Part shown: piece by piece, positions 1 through 9,376 of the stretch | How the letters are laid out: each line of letters begins with the position of its first letter | Numbering within the stretch: position 1 is the stretch's first letter | Assembly (NCBI GenBank): GCA_022763485.1 | Contig: JALEGX010000026.1 | Coordinates: 1-64,000 of the forward strand | DNA length: 64,000 nucleotides | Direction: 5' to 3' | From: Paracoccaceae bacterium | Lineage (GTDB): Bacteria > Pseudomonadota > Alphaproteobacteria > Rhodobacterales > Rhodobacteraceae | Notes under the pieces: model-generated | Databases searched by the model: none | The model's input: only the letters and a program-made list of their open reading frames with translations | Told to the model about the DNA's origin: nothing | Position numbers and translations under genes: made by a program

Positions 1-105
1 ACGAAGAAGCGCGATGGCCGCCAGCCCGGCCGCGCGCTGCGCTACGCCAAGGGCTTCGCGCGCGGCCTCTTACACCACCCCACGGGGCACTACCGGTTGA
101 CGTGA
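1..105 (+). CDS. C-terminal end of an unidentified protein (partial)
   Basis: An open frame enters at base 1 and ends at TGA 103-105, giving a basic 34-residue tail rich in Arg, Gly and His. Codon use resembles the neighbours, so it is probably the 3' end of a real gene that starts outside the window. Its last 16 bases overlap the 3' end of the convergent alkane monooxygenase gene. I do not recognise the family from so short a fragment. Confidence 0.5.
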   Translation, partial: TKKRDGRQPGRALRYAKGFARGLLHHPTGHYRLT

Positions 106-962
106 TGGTCGGAATGGCGTGGCGCGTTCAGCATCAGGGCCGACGAATACCAATGCGGTGAATTCCACGAATGTTGCGGCCCCACCGGCTCGACACGACC
201 CGAAGGCAGACGGGCACGGCGCAGGCCATAATGCTGCAGGTAGTCGGCCAGAAAGATCTGGATCTGGGCATAGGCGCAGACACAGAGCAGGGCGATCAGC
301 CCCGGTCCGCCGGACCAGGCAAAGGTCAGCGCCAACAGGGCTGCGGCGCCCGCGACATAGATCACATACGGGTGCAGCCCCTGCCTGCGCTGCGTCGCAC
401 GCTGGCGCAACGCGGTTTCAGCCCTGGCACCTTCGATGAAGGACCCGACCCAAGCCCGAGGCAGGAAAGCAAAGAAGCTCTGGCCCTGTGGGGCGGAATT
501 GGGATCCGCTGCGGTGGAGACATGCACGTGATGCACGCGCAGGTGGGCCGACACATGATGCCCGATGAGCATGCTGGTATAAAGCGCTGTTCCAAGCCGA
601 CGCAGGGTGCGATTGCGGTGATGGATCAGCTCATGCGCGTTGGGATGGGTGACCTGTCCCATGAACAATCCCAGCCCAAGACCCGTGGCAATGGCATGGG
701 CCAGCGGCAGATCCGGCAGACGGGCGATCAGGGCGGCCAGAAGCGCAAGGTGACCAAGGGCCAGCGCCACGGACAGCGCGTCGGCCAGGCCGGGGGAGGC
801 AGGCGCGGACGGGACTGCCGCACGGCTGCGGCCAAGGCGGTCCAGCGCGTAGACGAAGACAGAAATGTAAAGGAGCGCGACAAATCCCCAACCGCCCCAC
901 GAAAAGAGCGCCAACAGCAACAGGGCAACCGGTGCAAGGCTGGCCAGTACGAACCAGATCAT
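90..962 (-). CDS. alkB: AlkB-like alkane 1-monooxygenase / membrane fatty acid desaturase-fold protein
   Basis: A 290-residue integral membrane di-iron hydroxylase, expected to oxidise terminal methyl groups of alkanes with electrons from rubredoxin. All three histidine boxes are visible: HELIHH, HLRVHHVH and HSDHH. Hydrophobic segments fill the N-terminal half and the region before the last box. I chose the ATG at 962 because GAAGGAG stands just upstream and the protein then opens with a hydrophobic helix; a longer frame to 1121 adds a non-membrane tail. The protein stops four residues after the third box (VNR, then TAG), while family members usually carry a further C-terminal segment. Activity is therefore uncertain. 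Confidence 0.8.
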   Translation of the reverse strand: MIWFVLASLAPVALLLLALFSWGGWGFVALLYISVFVYALDRLGRSRAAVPSAPASPGLADALSVALALGHLALLAALIARLPDLPLAHAIATGLGLGLFMGQVTHPNAHELIHHRNRTLRRLGTALYTSMLIGHHVSAHLRVHHVHVSTAADPNSAPQGQSFFAFLPRAWVGSFIEGARAETALRQRATQRRQGLHPYVIYVAGAAALLALTFAWSGGPGLIALLCVCAYAQIQIFLADYLQHYGLRRARLPSGRVEPVGPQHSWNSPHWYSSALMLNAPRHSDHHVNR

Positions 963-1114
963 CGGGGCTCCTTCGCTTGAAAACGGCCGGGAAACGGCGG
1001 CGGATTGCATTCTGGCTATCGCAAACCGGCCCCTTTGCCAACGTCCCGTCGGGTCAGCTTTGACCCCATGTCCCAGTTCCCTCAAGGTATGGCTCGGAAA
1101 TCGGAAGGGACAGC

Positions 1115-1759
1115 ATGACAAGCGTCTGGAGTTTGGTTGGGCCAGCGGCCCTTGCGGCAGTGGCCTATCTGTTCCTGACCGCCCGCGCAGAGAGCTGGCT
1201 GCGCAGCGTGACCAAGACCGCGGCAGTGGCCCTGTTGGCGCTGGCGGCGCTGGTGCTGGGGCTGCCCGCGCTGCTGGTCCTTGCCCTTGCGGCCTGTGCG
1301 CTGGGAGATCTGCTGTTGTCGCGGGATGGTGAGACCGCGTTCATGGGCGGGGTGGGGGCCTTTGCTCTGGGGCATCTGTTCTACATCGCGCTGTTTCTGA
1401 CCCAGCCAGAGGCCGACCCGTCCCGACTGTTGGCCTGGCCTGCCGCTCTGCCCGCTGTGGGGCTTTTGCTGCTGGGTTTCCTGGCCGCGCGGATCCTTGC
1501 GCCGAAGGCTGGCGCGTTGAAAGGCCCGGTGCTGGCCTATATCCCGATCATTCTGGGCATGGGGTTGGCGGCGCTGACCCTGGGCGAGGGGCGGGGTCTG
1601 ATCCTTGCTGCGGCCTTTGCCTTTGTCTTTTCGGACCTGATTCTTGCGACCGAAAAATTCCTGCTGCCCGGCGGGCATGGCCTGCTGCGCTGGACGCCCT
1701 ACGCGATCTGGGTGCTCTACTGGGGGGCACAATTCGGATTTTTCGCCGCATTTGCGTGA
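1115..1759 (+). CDS. Lysoplasmalogenase (YhhN/TMEM86 family)
   Basis: A 214-residue polytopic membrane protein with about seven or eight hydrophobic helices and the YhhN-family pattern: an Asp-containing helix (ALGDLLLSRDG, near residue 67) and a late SDLILA segment. Characterised relatives hydrolyse the vinyl-ether bond of lysoplasmalogens or act on ether lipids; the natural substrate here is unknown. The ATG at 1115 follows GGAAGGGA. It lies divergent from alkB and 60 bases before ftsY. Confidence 0.8.
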   Translation: MTSVWSLVGPAALAAVAYLFLTARAESWLRSVTKTAAVALLALAALVLGLPALLVLALAACALGDLLLSRDGETAFMGGVGAFALGHLFYIALFLTQPEADPSRLLAWPAALPAVGLLLLGFLAARILAPKAGALKGPVLAYIPIILGMGLAALTLGEGRGLILAAAFAFVFSDLILATEKFLLPGGHGLLRWTPYAIWVLYWGAQFGFFAAFA

Positions 1760-1819
1760 CGCGCTTTGCAACTGGCGCGGATCCACAGTAGGGGAAAATA
1801 AACTTCGGCGGAGCAAAAC

Positions 1820-2920
1820 ATGGCGTTTTTTTCGAAACTCAAGGATCGGCTGTTCAAATCCTCCTCCAAACTGGAAGAGGGGCTGGACGCCATTGTCGAA
1901 GAGGCGCCCGCGCCCGCAGCGGACCCCGCACCGCAAGCTGAACCGCCAGCAGCAGAGACCAGCCCTGAACCTGCGCCTGAACCGGCGCCCGTGCCGCAAG
2001 CCGCTGCGACCGAGCAGGCCGCAGCCACGGGCACGCCGGGCCTGCTGGGGCGTCTGCTGGGCCGGGGGGAGGCGTCTGAGCCGCGCCGGGTTCTGGACGA
2101 TGACATGCTGGAGCAGCTGGAAGAGCTGCTGATCGCGTCGGACATGGGGGTGGATACCGCCCTGCGCGTGACGTCGAACATGGCCGAAGGCCGCTATGGG
2201 AAACGCCTGTCCGCAACCGAAATCAAGGAAACCCTGGCGCAGGAAATCGCCCGCGTGATGGAACCTGTGGCCAAGCCGCTGCCGATCTATTCCAAGCGGC
2301 CGCAGGTGGTTCTGGTCGTGGGCGTGAACGGTTCGGGCAAGACCACGACAATCGGCAAGCTGGCCAGCCAGTTCAAATCCGCGGGCAAACATGTGGTGAT
2401 TGCTGCCGGGGACACCTTCCGCGCGGCAGCCGTTGAGCAGCTGCAGGTCTGGGGCGATCGCGCAGGCGTTCCGGTGCTGACCGCCCCTGAAGGTTCGGAT
2501 CCCGCGTCGCTTGCCTTTGACGCGATGACCAAGGCCCAGGAAGACGGCGCCGACCTGCTGATGATCGACACCGCAGGCCGCCTGCAGAACCGCGCCGACC
2601 TGATGGAAGAACTGGCCAAGATCGTGCGGGTGATCCGCAAGAAGGATGAAACCGCACCGCATAACACCCTGCTGGTGCTGGACGCCACCACCGGTCAGAA
2701 CGCGCTGAACCAGGTGGAGGTCTTCCGCAAGATTTCGGACGTGTCGGGGCTGGTTATGACCAAGCTGGATGGCACGGCCAAAGGCGGTGTCCTGGTGGCG
2801 CTGGCGGACAAGTTCGGCCTGCCGATCCATGCCATCGGCGTGGGCGAACAGATTGACGATCTGGCTCCCTTCGACCCAGAAGAATTCGCGGCGGCACTGA
2901 CCGGCCTGGACCGGTCCTGA
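1820..2920 (+). CDS. ftsY: Signal recognition particle receptor FtsY
   Basis: SRP receptor GTPase that docks ribosome-SRP complexes at the inner membrane for co-translational insertion. The 366-residue protein has an acidic Ala/Pro/Glu-rich N-terminal extension (about residues 20-80), an N domain, and a G domain with GVNGSGKTTT near residue 170, DTFRAAA, DTAGRL and TKLDGTAKGG. The C-terminal GVGEQIDDL motif is intact. The A-domain is short, as in other alphaproteobacteria. The next gene starts 77 bases downstream on the same strand. Confidence 0.97.
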   Translation: MAFFSKLKDRLFKSSSKLEEGLDAIVEEAPAPAADPAPQAEPPAAETSPEPAPEPAPVPQAAATEQAAATGTPGLLGRLLGRGEASEPRRVLDDDMLEQLEELLIASDMGVDTALRVTSNMAEGRYGKRLSATEIKETLAQEIARVMEPVAKPLPIYSKRPQVVLVVGVNGSGKTTTIGKLASQFKSAGKHVVIAAGDTFRAAAVEQLQVWGDRAGVPVLTAPEGSDPASLAFDAMTKAQEDGADLLMIDTAGRLQNRADLMEELAKIVRVIRKKDETAPHNTLLVLDATTGQNALNQVEVFRKISDVSGLVMTKLDGTAKGGVLVALADKFGLPIHAIGVGEQIDDLAPFDPEEFAAALTGLDRS

Positions 2921-2997
2921 GACTTGCGCCGGTTCGGACAGCACACGCGGCCGATCCGGGCCTGCGCTGACCGCGTGGCCAAAACGCCGGGGACACC

Positions 2998-3903
2998 ATG
3001 CTGAGCGATTGGATCATTGCCCTGGAAGGCACCGAGGCCGGGCACAAGGTCGCGCTGTCGCTGGCCATTCTGGCGGCGTTCCTGCACGCGGTCTTTGGCG
3101 CGTTGCAGAAGGGGCGGCATGATCCGTGGCTGTCGCGGGGGGCGATTGATGCCTCTTATGGCCTGATGGCGGCGCCCTTTGCCCTGTTCGTGGTGCCCTG
3201 GCCCGAACCCCACATGTGGCCGATCTTCGGCGCGGTCTGGCTGATCCACATCCTGTACAAGACCCTGCAGGCGCTGGCCTATACCAAGGGGTCCTATACG
3301 GTTGTCTACCCGGTGGTCCGCGGGACCGGGCCGCTCTTTACCGTGATCGGCGCCTATGTCTTGTTCGGCGAGGTCTTCTCGGCCACGCAATGGGCGGGCG
3401 TCGGGGTGCTGCTGGCCGGGATCTTCGGGCTGGCGCTTTACAACCTGCGCTATCTGGAGACCAACCGGGACACGCTGGGCCTGGCGCTGGGGCTGGCGGT
3501 GATCACGGGGTTGTTTGTTGCGCTCTACACCACCTATGACGCCTATGGCATTCGCGCCACGGCGGATCCGTTCACCTTTCTGGCGTGGTTCTTCATGATC
3601 GATGGCGCGGTGATGCCCTTTGTGGCCTTCCTGCGCTGGCGGTCGATGATCGACAGACCTGCGCCCGGCCCGCTGATGGTGCGCGGCTTTGTCGGCGGGA
3701 TCACCGCTTTCCTGTCGTTCGGCTCCATCATGCTGGCCACGCGGCTGGACAAGGTGGGCGAAGCCGCGGTTTTGCGCGAAACCTCCACGGTTTTTGCCGC
3801 GATCATCGGCTGGCTGGTTCTGAAAGAAACCGTCGGGCCGCGCCGCGTGGCGCTGATGACCTTGATCGCGCTGGGCGCAGTGATAGTTGAGATGGGTGGC
3901 TGA
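2998..3903 (+). CDS. EamA/DMT-superfamily transporter
   Basis: A 301-residue inner-membrane protein with about ten predicted helices arranged as two EamA-like repeats, typical of the drug/metabolite transporter superfamily. The repeats are seen in the paired segments around residues 75-130 (VVYPVVRGTGPLFTVIGAYV) and 230-295 (ETSTVFAAIIGWLVLKETVG). The substrate cannot be inferred. ATG 2998 is preceded by GGGGACACC. It sits between ftsY and yciB, 34 bases before the latter, and may be co-transcribed with both. Confidence 0.85.
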   Translation: MLSDWIIALEGTEAGHKVALSLAILAAFLHAVFGALQKGRHDPWLSRGAIDASYGLMAAPFALFVVPWPEPHMWPIFGAVWLIHILYKTLQALAYTKGSYTVVYPVVRGTGPLFTVIGAYVLFGEVFSATQWAGVGVLLAGIFGLALYNLRYLETNRDTLGLALGLAVITGLFVALYTTYDAYGIRATADPFTFLAWFFMIDGAVMPFVAFLRWRSMIDRPAPGPLMVRGFVGGITAFLSFGSIMLATRLDKVGEAAVLRETSTVFAAIIGWLVLKETVGPRRVALMTLIALGAVIVEMGG

Positions 3904-3937
3904 CACAGCGCCCCCGAGAAGAAGAGACCGAGATTCA

Positions 3938-4549
3938 ATGGCCGATAGCAAAGAGATCAACCCCTTCCTGCGACAAGCGCTGGAGCTGGGCCCCCCGATC
4001 ATCTTTTTCCTGATCTATCTGAAAATCCGCGACAATACGTATACTTGGATGGGCACGGACTATTCCGGCTTCATCGTTGCGACGCTGGTCTTCGTGCCGA
4101 TCATGCTGGCGGCGATGGCGACGCTCTGGCGGTTGACCGGGCACCTGAGCCGCCTGCAGATCTTTACCGCCTTCATGGTGATCTTCTTTGGTGGGCTGAC
4201 GGCCTGGTTCAATGACGAGCGGTTCTTCAAGATGAAGACCACCATCGTCTATGGCACCTTCACCGCGCTGCTGGGGCTGGGGTTGCTGCAGGGGCGTTCC
4301 TATCTGGAGTATGTGATTGGCGATCTGATGCCCATGCAGCCCGAAGGCTGGATGATTCTGACCCGGCGGCTGTGCCTTGGGTTTGGCATTCTTGCGGTGG
4401 GCAATGAAATCGTCTGGCGCACCCTGTCGACGGATCTGTGGGTCAAGATCGAAACCTTCGGTTTTCCGATCGCGCTGTTCCTGTTCCTCTGGTGGCAGAT
4501 CATCGGGCTTCAGAAATATCTGATTCACCCGCCCGAGGCTGACGAGTAA
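3938..4549 (+). CDS. yciB: Inner membrane-spanning protein YciB (IspZ, septation protein A)
   Basis: A 203-residue protein with about five or six membrane helices. The family features are a FFLIYL-type first helix, TGHLSRLQIFT, and WFNDERFFKMK followed by a small-residue helix. YciB is implicated in septation and cell-envelope synthesis and interacts with division and elongation proteins in enterics. The ATG at 3938 fits the family N-terminus; the frame extends 17 codons upstream, but that part overlaps the end of the DMT gene and looks non-coding. Confidence 0.9.
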   Translation: MADSKEINPFLRQALELGPPIIFFLIYLKIRDNTYTWMGTDYSGFIVATLVFVPIMLAAMATLWRLTGHLSRLQIFTAFMVIFFGGLTAWFNDERFFKMKTTIVYGTFTALLGLGLLQGRSYLEYVIGDLMPMQPEGWMILTRRLCLGFGILAVGNEIVWRTLSTDLWVKIETFGFPIALFLFLWWQIIGLQKYLIHPPEADE

Positions 4550-4661
4550 TCCCGCCTGCCGGATCCTTGTGACAGGCCCCGCCAAAAGGGGGCGCAGGTC
4601 GCCGTTTTTCGCGGGGTCGTCAAAAAATCGGGCTTTGGCGGATTTGCACGCCGCCGGGGTC

Positions 4662-4690
4662 TTGACGCTGGAATCTACGTGACTTATTCA
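4662..4690 (+). promoter_or_regulatory. Sigma-70-type promoter of the tRNA-Gly gene
   Basis: TTGACG at 4662-4667 and TATTCA at 4685-4690 are separated by 17 bases. The mature tRNA begins at 4704, 14 bases after the -10 box, which fits a short leader. The surrounding sequence is non-coding. Confidence 0.7.
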
Positions 4691-4703
4691 CCGTCCCTAC
4701 TGA

Positions 4704-4777
4704 GCGGGTATGGTGAAATGGTATCATAAGAGCCTTCCAAGCTTAAGGTGCGGGTTCGATTCCCGCTACCCGCTCCA
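4704..4777 (+). tRNA. tRNA-Gly (anticodon TCC)
   Basis: The acceptor arms GCGGGTA (4704-4710) and TACCCGC (4767-4773) pair perfectly, followed by discriminator T and an encoded CCA (4775-4777). The anticodon loop is CTTCCAA with TCC at 4736-4738, and the T arm is GCGGG-TTCGATT-CCCGC. The outermost anticodon-stem pair (4729 with 4745) is A opposite A, a mismatch; the next pair is G-T. The rest folds as a normal cloverleaf, so I take it as functional. Confidence 0.95.
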
Positions 4778-4975
4778 ATCTCCTGTTTCTTCCACGATGT
4801 CAGATGTTTGTACCGCCGGTGCTGGGCCGTTTGGGGCCGTGTTCGCGGCATGGCGACCATGTGCAGCGCGGGGCGCGGCAACTGTGTCCTTGACGCGCAG
4901 GCACGGCGTGGTCATGAAACGCCTGCAAAAGCGAAAGCGTTCCGGTATAGGCCGCGAGCAGACAAAGGACCCGAC

Positions 4976-6796
4976 ATGGCGCGTTCCAGTTCAGCCCAAT
5001 CCAACACAAACGCCGCACCCGGCGCCAGCGAAGAGCGCGCGACCTCCCGGCAGGTGGGGGTGCTTGCGGCCTTGTGGCCGTTCATGCGTCCGTATCGGAT
5101 CCTGATGTTTGCAGCGACCTGCGCGCTGGTTCTGACCGCCGCCCTGTCGCTGACTCTGCCGCTGGCCGTGCGCCGTGTGGTGGACAATTTCCGCATCGCC
5201 GAAGGCGAGGTGCTGGACCAGTATTTTCTGGCCGCTCTGGGCATTGCAGCGCTGCTGGCCGTTGGCACGGGCCTGCGTTATGCGCTGGTGACCCGGTTGG
5301 GGGAACGGGTGGTCGCCGATATCCGGATGGCGGTTTTCAACCGCGTCATCGGCATGAGCCCGGAATTCTTCGAAAAGATCAGGACCGGCGAAGTGCTCAG
5401 CCGGATCACCACCGACACCACGCTGATCCAGTCGGTGCTTGGGTCTTCGGTGTCCATCGCACTGCGCAACATGCTGCTCTTTGCGGGTGGCATGGTGCTG
5501 ATGCTGCTGACCTCGGCCAAGCTGACGGGGCTGGTTCTGCTGATCGTTCCCGCGGTGATCGTTCCGATCCTGTTCCTGGGCCGCCGCCTGCGCAAGATCA
5601 GCCGCGACAACCAGGACTGGATTGCCGCCTCCTCGGGCAATGCGGGGGAGGCGCTGACCGCTGTTCAGACCGTGCAGGCCTTTACCCATGAAGCGGTCAG
5701 CCGCAGCCGCTTTGCCGAACTGACCGAAACCTCCTTTGATGTTTCGAAAAAGCGCATCTTCACCCGCGCCCAGCTGACCGTGATCGTGATCTTCCTGGTG
5801 TTTTCCGGGATCGTCGGGGTGCTGTGGATGGGTGCAAATGATGTGCGCGCCGGGCTGATGACCGAAGGCACGCTGATCCAGTTCGTGATCTACGCGGTCC
5901 TGGTTGCGGGGTCCGTTGCGGCCCTGTCGGAAATCTGGAGCGAGCTGCAGCGCGCAGCGGGCGCCACCGAGCGTCTGGTCGAGCTTCTGAATGCGGTGGA
6001 CAACGTCAATGACCCGGTACAGCCGGCCGCGCTGGTGGCTCCGGTGCGTGGTGAAATCGCCTTCCGCGATGTGTCTTTCCGCTATCCGGCGCGCCCTGAT
6101 ACCCCCGCGTTGGAAGAGGTCAATCTGACCGTCGCACCGGGGGAAACCGTGGCCTTTGTCGGCCCGTCGGGGGCGGGCAAGACCACCATGATCCAGATGA
6201 TCCAGCGGTTCTATGATCCCAACGAAGGGCAGGTCAGCCTGGACGGCGTGCCGCTAACCGATATGCGGCGGGATGAGTTCCGCCAGGTGATCGCCATGGT
6301 GCCGCAGGATCCGGTGATCTTTGCCGGATCGGCGCGGGACAACATCCGTTTCGGGCGTCCTGAAGCCACCGATGCCGAGGTCGAGGCCGCCGCGCGTGCA
6401 GCCGCAGCGCATGATTTCATCGTGGCGCTGCCCGAAGGGTATGACAGCTTTCTTGGCGAACGTGGCGTGATGCTGTCGGGTGGCCAGAAACAGCGCATTG
6501 CCATCGCCCGCGCGATCCTGCGGGATGCGACCGTTCTGCTGCTGGACGAGGCGACCTCGGCGCTGGATGCAGAAAGCGAGCGTCTTGTGCAGGCCGCGGT
6601 GGACGAGCTGAGCCAGGGCAAGACCACGCTGATCGTCGCGCACCGTCTGGCGACCGTGAAGAAGGCAGACCGGATCGTGGTGATGGACGCGGGCCGTATC
6701 GTGGCCACCGGCACCCATGATGAATTGGTGGCGCAGGGGGGGCTCTATGCCCGCCTGGCGCGTTTGCAGTTCACCGATGGAATGGCGGCAGAATAA
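4976..6796 (+). CDS. ABC transporter ATP-binding/permease protein, MsbA-related half-exporter
   Basis: A 606-residue half-transporter with six N-terminal membrane helices (about residues 35-325) fused to an ATPase domain. Walker A GPSGAGKTT is near residue 396, signature LSGGQKQR near 499, Walker B LLLDEATSALD near 520 and the H-loop IVAHRLAT near 550. It should work as a homodimer exporting lipid or hydrophobic substrates. ATG 4976 follows AAAGGAC; the frame continues upstream through the tRNA region and that part is not coding. It is the first protein gene after the tRNA. Confidence 0.92.
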   Translation: MARSSSAQSNTNAAPGASEERATSRQVGVLAALWPFMRPYRILMFAATCALVLTAALSLTLPLAVRRVVDNFRIAEGEVLDQYFLAALGIAALLAVGTGLRYALVTRLGERVVADIRMAVFNRVIGMSPEFFEKIRTGEVLSRITTDTTLIQSVLGSSVSIALRNMLLFAGGMVLMLLTSAKLTGLVLLIVPAVIVPILFLGRRLRKISRDNQDWIAASSGNAGEALTAVQTVQAFTHEAVSRSRFAELTETSFDVSKKRIFTRAQLTVIVIFLVFSGIVGVLWMGANDVRAGLMTEGTLIQFVIYAVLVAGSVAALSEIWSELQRAAGATERLVELLNAVDNVNDPVQPAALVAPVRGEIAFRDVSFRYPARPDTPALEEVNLTVAPGETVAFVGPSGAGKTTMIQMIQRFYDPNEGQVSLDGVPLTDMRRDEFRQVIAMVPQDPVIFAGSARDNIRFGRPEATDAEVEAAARAAAAHDFIVALPEGYDSFLGERGVMLSGGQKQRIAIARAILRDATVLLLDEATSALDAESERLVQAAVDELSQGKTTLIVAHRLATVKKADRIVVMDAGRIVATGTHDELVAQGGLYARLARLQFTDGMAAE

Positions 6797-6896
6797 TCTG
6801 CCGCCAGGGCGTTTCCGCTCAAAAGGCTTCGCCAACTGACATCCGCAGGGCATTCTGGGTCCGTATGGATCAGAACCTTGTGCAGGAGAGTGAAGC

Positions 6897-7286
6897 GTGA
6901 TCGATCACATGACCTTTGGCGTGGCCGACATGACCCGCGCCGTTGCTTTCTATGATGCGGCATTGGCCCCGCTTGGGCTGCGCCGTCTGGCCGATTTCCA
7001 CGACGGCGGCCGGCGCGTTGTAGGCTATGGTGACAGCCAGCCCTGCTTCTGGATGGCGGAAGAAAGAGCGACCAGCGGCCTGTTCCATGTCGCTTTCCGG
7101 GCCCGATGCCGGGCAGAAGTCGTGGCGTTCCATGCCGCGGCTCTGACTGCCGGCGGAACCGACAATGGCCCTCCCGGCCTGCGTCCCCGGTACCATGCGG
7201 ATTACTATGCCGCCTTCGTGCGGGATCCCGACGGTCACAACATCGAAACGGTGTGTCACCTGCCTGCGGATGTGTCAGCAAAATAA
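6897..7286 (+). CDS. VOC-family protein (glyoxalase/bleomycin-resistance fold)
   Basis: A 129-residue single-module vicinal-oxygen-chelate protein opening with IDHMTFGVADM and ending with DPDGHNIETVCH, both hallmarks of the fold. His at residue 4 and Glu near 120 could be metal ligands. Start is the GTG at 6897, with CAGGAGAG eight bases upstream. The substrate is unknown; many relatives are uncharacterised dioxygenase-like or resistance-like proteins. Confidence 0.85.
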   Translation: MIDHMTFGVADMTRAVAFYDAALAPLGLRRLADFHDGGRRVVGYGDSQPCFWMAEERATSGLFHVAFRARCRAEVVAFHAAALTAGGTDNGPPGLRPRYHADYYAAFVRDPDGHNIETVCHLPADVSAK

Positions 7287-7480
7287 GCGCTTCGGCCGTC
7301 TTTGCCGGGTGCGTCCGGAGCGGACCCGCGCCGCTCAACACCGTGCAGCGGGAAGTGGCGCAACGTCAGATGTCTGACCGGTTGCGGCTTACGTTTGGGC
7401 CGCGCTTGTGCTTTGCTTCATTTGACCACATCTTGAGGCAAAGGGAAGATGCCCGAACAGGGCTAAAGGGGAGAGATAAC

Positions 7481-9376
7481 ATGAGTTTTGCCGGTGTAGC
7501 GGATCGTAACGCCATTGAGAACGAGATGCCGTGGGCCGACCGCCCGCTCCCCAAGACGCTGTATCAGATGCTCAGCGACACCGCGGGCAAGTTTCCCAAC
7601 AATCCGGCGGTCAGCTACCAGATCTTTTCCGGTCCTCAGGACAAGGCGGAAACCCTGAACTGGAGCGAGCTGCTGGGCCGTGTCTGTCAGGCGGCAAACC
7701 TGTTCCGTTCGCTGGGCGTGGGGGAAAATGACGTGGTGGCCTATGTGCTGCCCAACTGTAACGAAACCATCGTGACCCTGCTGGGCGGTGCAATCGCGGG
7801 CATCGTCAATCCGATCAACCCGTTGCTGGAGCCGGAACAGATCGCCTCGATCCTGCGTGAGACCAAGGCGAAGGTCGTTGTCACGCTGAAACCCTTCCCC
7901 AAGACCGATGTGGCCCAGAAAGTGGCCGAGGCCGTGCGCCATGCGCCCAACGTCAACACGGTTCTGGAAGTGGATCTGAACCGCTATCTGACGCCGCCGA
8001 AGAAATGGATCGTGCCGCTGATCCGTCCGAAGATGGAAAACCGGGATCAGGCCGCCCATGCCGACTACCTGAGCTTCGGCAAGGAGGTGCGCAAGCAGCC
8101 CACAACGCTGAGCTTTGCCGACAGCCAGGTGGACCGCGTGGCTTGTTACTTCCACACTGGTGGTACCACGGGGATGCCCAAGGTCGCCCAGCACAAGTAT
8201 TCCGGCCTGATCTACAACGGTTGGCTGGGGCATGAGCTGCTGTTTACCGAAAATGACAACATCATGTGTCCGCTGCCGCTGTTCCACGTCTTTGCCTGCC
8301 ACGTCATCCTGATGGCGTCGGTGGCGTCCGGCGCGCATGTGGTGTTCCCGACGCCGCAGGGTTATCGCGGGGACGGGGTGTTCGACAATTTCTGGAAACT
8401 GATCGAACGCTGGAAGATCTCTTTCATCATCACGGTTCCGACGGCGATTTCCGCCAAGATGCAGCGCCCCATTGATGCGGATGTCTCAACCGTCAAGACG
8501 GCGTTCTCCGGCTCTGCGCCGCTGCCGGTGGAACTGTTCCGCCGCTTCGAAGAAGCCACGGGCGTCACCATTGTCGAAGGCTATGGCCTGACCGAGGCCA
8601 CCTGCCTTGTTTCCTGCAACCCCACCGACGGTGAGAAGAAGATCGGGTCCATCGGCATCCCGTTCCCCTATACCGATGTGCGCATCGTCAAAGGCACCTC
8701 TGACGGTCTGGTGGAATGCGGCACCGATGAGATCGGGGAGATCTGCATCTCCAACCCCGGGGTGTTTGCCGGCAATACCTACACCGAGGCCGACAAGAAC
8801 GTGGACCTCTATTATCAGGACACGCATCTGCGTACCGGGGATCTGGGCCGGATTGATGAAGACGGCTATCTCTGGATCACCGGACGCGCCAAGGACCTGA
8901 TCATTCGCGGTGGTCACAACATCGACCCGGCGGAGATCGAAGAGGCGCTTCTGGGGCATGAGGCCGTGGCCTTTGCCGGTGCAATCGGTCAGCCGGATGC
9001 CCATGCGGGCGAGCTGCCCTGTGCCTTTGTCGAACTGGTCGAGGGCGCCTCGGTGACCGAGGCCGAGCTGATGGAATACTGCAAGGTCCACATCCATGAG
9101 CGCGCCGCGATCCCCAAGCACATGACCATTCTGGATGAGCTGCCCAAAACTGCGGTGGGCAAGGTGTTCAAACCCGACCTGCGCAAGAATGCGATCACCC
9201 GCATCTACAACGCAGCGCTGGAAGAGGCAGGCGTGGGGGCACGCGTCGTGTCCGTCATCGACGACAAGAAGCGCGGCCTTGTGGCCCAGCTGGCAGCAAA
9301 CGGGACAGGCGAGGACGCCATCTCAAACGTGCTGGGGGCCTATACGCGCCCGTGGGAATTTGCCGAAGAGAGCTGA
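7481..9376 (+). CDS. Acyl-CoA synthetase (AMP-forming, fatty-acid CoA ligase family)
   Basis: A 631-residue ANL-superfamily adenylate-forming enzyme. The P-loop HTGGTTGMPK lies near residue 225, the YGLTEAT motif near 367, and TGRAKDLIIRGGHNI with PKTAVGKVFKPDLR in the C-terminal lid. It is expected to activate a carboxylic acid to acyl-CoA through an acyl-AMP intermediate; chain length cannot be read. The ATG at 7481 follows AAAGGGGAGAG. A 194-base leader separates it from the VOC gene, and an HSL-type esterase follows, so the pair may handle an ester whose acid is then activated. Confidence 0.9.
   Translation: MSFAGVADRNAIENEMPWADRPLPKTLYQMLSDTAGKFPNNPAVSYQIFSGPQDKAETLNWSELLGRVCQAANLFRSLGVGENDVVAYVLPNCNETIVTLLGGAIAGIVNPINPLLEPEQIASILRETKAKVVVTLKPFPKTDVAQKVAEAVRHAPNVNTVLEVDLNRYLTPPKKWIVPLIRPKMENRDQAAHADYLSFGKEVRKQPTTLSFADSQVDRVACYFHTGGTTGMPKVAQHKYSGLIYNGWLGHELLFTENDNIMCPLPLFHVFACHVILMASVASGAHVVFPTPQGYRGDGVFDNFWKLIERWKISFIITVPTAISAKMQRPIDADVSTVKTAFSGSAPLPVELFRRFEEATGVTIVEGYGLTEATCLVSCNPTDGEKKIGSIGIPFPYTDVRIVKGTSDGLVECGTDEIGEICISNPGVFAGNTYTEADKNVDLYYQDTHLRTGDLGRIDEDGYLWITGRAKDLIIRGGHNIDPAEIEEALLGHEAVAFAGAIGQPDAHAGELPCAFVELVEGASVTEAELMEYCKVHIHERAAIPKHMTILDELPKTAVGKVFKPDLRKNAITRIYNAALEEAGVGARVVSVIDDKKRGLVAQLAANGTGEDAISNVLGAYTRPWEFAEES

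Noticed and set aside
1082..2944. 620-codon frame antisense to ftsY
   Set aside because: Opposite strand of a certain gene; composition is Gln/Arg/His-rich with no family motif, typical of high-GC shadow frames.
4748..4975. N-terminal extension of the ABC exporter through the tRNA region
   Set aside because: It overlaps the tRNA gene and has no coding character; ATG 4976 has a good ribosome site and the right N-terminus.
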